Assembly: GCA_046703825.1 (NCBI GenBank)
Contig: JBJKSO010000007.1
Span: 1-5,122 of the forward strand
Reading direction: 5' to 3'
Origin: JBJKSO01 sp046703825
Lineage (GTDB): Bacteria; Chloroflexota; Dormibacteria; Aeolococcales; Bog-877
Length of the DNA stretch: 5,122 nt
The notes below the pieces were generated by a model. That model did not search any database, was not told the DNA's origin, and worked only from the letters and a program-made list of their open reading frames with translations. Shown in pieces: positions 4,686 to 5,122 of the stretch (positions within the stretch are counted from its first letter, which is position 1; each line of letters starts with the position of its first letter). A program made the translations under genes and the position numbers.

Positions 4686-5122
4686 GGATCGAGCAGCTAG
4701 CGCCGTCGGCGGGCAGCCGGCGGCAGGCTCGACGCGCCGGCCGTGGCATCGCTGCCGGGCGGGGCAAGACCGCCGGCCGTGGGCAGAAGGGCCAGGGCGC
4801 GCGCAGCTCTTGGAGCGTCCCACGGGCTTTCGAAGGCGGCCAGATGCCGCTCACCCAGCGCGTGCCCAAGTTGCGTGGCTTCCACAACCTCTTCCGGGTC
4901 GAGTACCAGGTAGTCAACGTGGGTCGCTTGAGCCGCTTCCAGGAGGGTGCCACCGTCGACCTCGCGGCCCTGCGCCAAGCAGGCCTGATTCGGGGCGGTG
5001 CCCAGCCGGTGAAGCTGCTGGCTGGCGGAGGCGCGCCCCCCAAACTCACACTCCGGGTGCACCGGGCCAGCGCTGCCGCCCGAAGGGCGGTGGAGGCGGC
5101 AGGCGGCACGCTCGAGCTGGTG
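4682..5122 (+). CDS. rplO: 50S ribosomal protein uL15 (L15), nearly complete; stop codon beyond window edge
   Basis: 147 codons run from ATG 4682 to the last base with no stop. The family is about 145-150 residues and the visible end, VEAAGGTLELV, matches the usual C-terminus, so only a few codons can be missing. uL15 binds 23S rRNA and is a late-assembly core protein. The Gly/Arg-rich extended N-terminus is typical: ARRAGRGIAAGRGKTAGRGQKGQGAR (16-41), followed by FEGGQMPLTQRVPKLRGF (50-67) and VVNVGRL (77-83). The region KLTLRVHRASAAARRAVEAAGG at 121-142 is the C-terminal signature. The in-phase AGRG repeat is written with a 12-base direct DNA repeat (4735-4746 and 4771-4782). The ATG overlaps the rpmD stop (ATGA), with AGGAG (4666-4670) 11 bases upstream. 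secY commonly follows this gene, but it is outside the window. Confidence 0.96.
   Translation, partial: MRIEQLAPSAGSRRQARRAGRGIAAGRGKTAGRGQKGQGARSSWSVPRAFEGGQMPLTQRVPKLRGFHNLFRVEYQVVNVGRLSRFQEGATVDLAALRQAGLIRGGAQPVKLLAGGGAPPKLTLRVHRASAAARRAVEAAGGTLELV

Noticed and set aside
4735..4782. 12-base direct repeat CGCCGGCCGTGG in rplO as a mobile or regulatory repeat
   Set aside because: The copies are 36 bases apart, in phase, and encode the AGRG repeat that belongs to the normal Gly/Arg-rich N-terminus of uL15.

Overview
The window is a single, tightly packed stretch of the universal ribosomal-protein super-operon. All genes are on the + strand, in the order rpsC (3' end only), rplP, rpmC, rpsQ, rplN, rplX, rplE, rpsZ (zinc-type rpsN), rpsH, rplF, rplR, rpsE, rpmD, rplO (cut at the right edge). 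That is 12 complete genes, the tail of one and almost all of another. No RNA gene, mobile element, CRISPR array, integrase site or factor-independent terminator is visible. No gene-free stretch is longer than 13 bases.

Organism: a high-GC bacterium (about two thirds G+C by eye). Pointers are a zinc-ribbon uS14 of 61 residues, a uL24 with two CxxC pairs, a long Ala/Pro/Arg-rich tail on uS3, and actinobacterial/Chloroflexota-like versions of uS5, uL5 and uL16. The uS14 and uL24 wording suggests a Chloroflexota or Dormibacterota-like lineage more than a classical actinomycete. This is inferred from remembered family patterns and is not a placement.

Layout: positions 1-1106 are the distal half of what is the S10 operon in E. 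coli (uS3 tail, uL16, uL29, uS17). Positions 1106-5122 correspond to the spc operon (uL14 to uL15). In E. coli these are separate transcription units. Here rpsQ and rplN overlap by one base, so there is no room between them for a promoter, and the two blocks are probably co-transcribed. Eight of the 13 gene junctions overlap or abut: TAG|ATG for rpsC/rplP, GTGA for rplP/rpmC, a one-base overlap at rpmC/rpsQ, rpsQ/rplN and rplF/rplR, ATGA for rplX/rplE and rpmD/rplO, and 8 bases for rpsE/rpmD. The rest are gaps of 2 to 13 bases. Shine-Dalgarno-like sequences lie inside the preceding gene in most cases, which suggests translational coupling.

Together the products build the small subunit (uS3, uS17, uS14, uS8, uS5) and the large subunit (uL16, uL29, uL14, uL24, uL5, uL6, uL18, uL30, uL15). 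I found no undescribed system. The most notable local features are the repeat-bearing uS3 tail, the merged S10/spc junction, the two zinc-ribbon ribosomal proteins, and a perfect GC hairpin inside rpsH. Long open frames on the minus strand, up to 593 codons, are judged to be GC-bias shadows.
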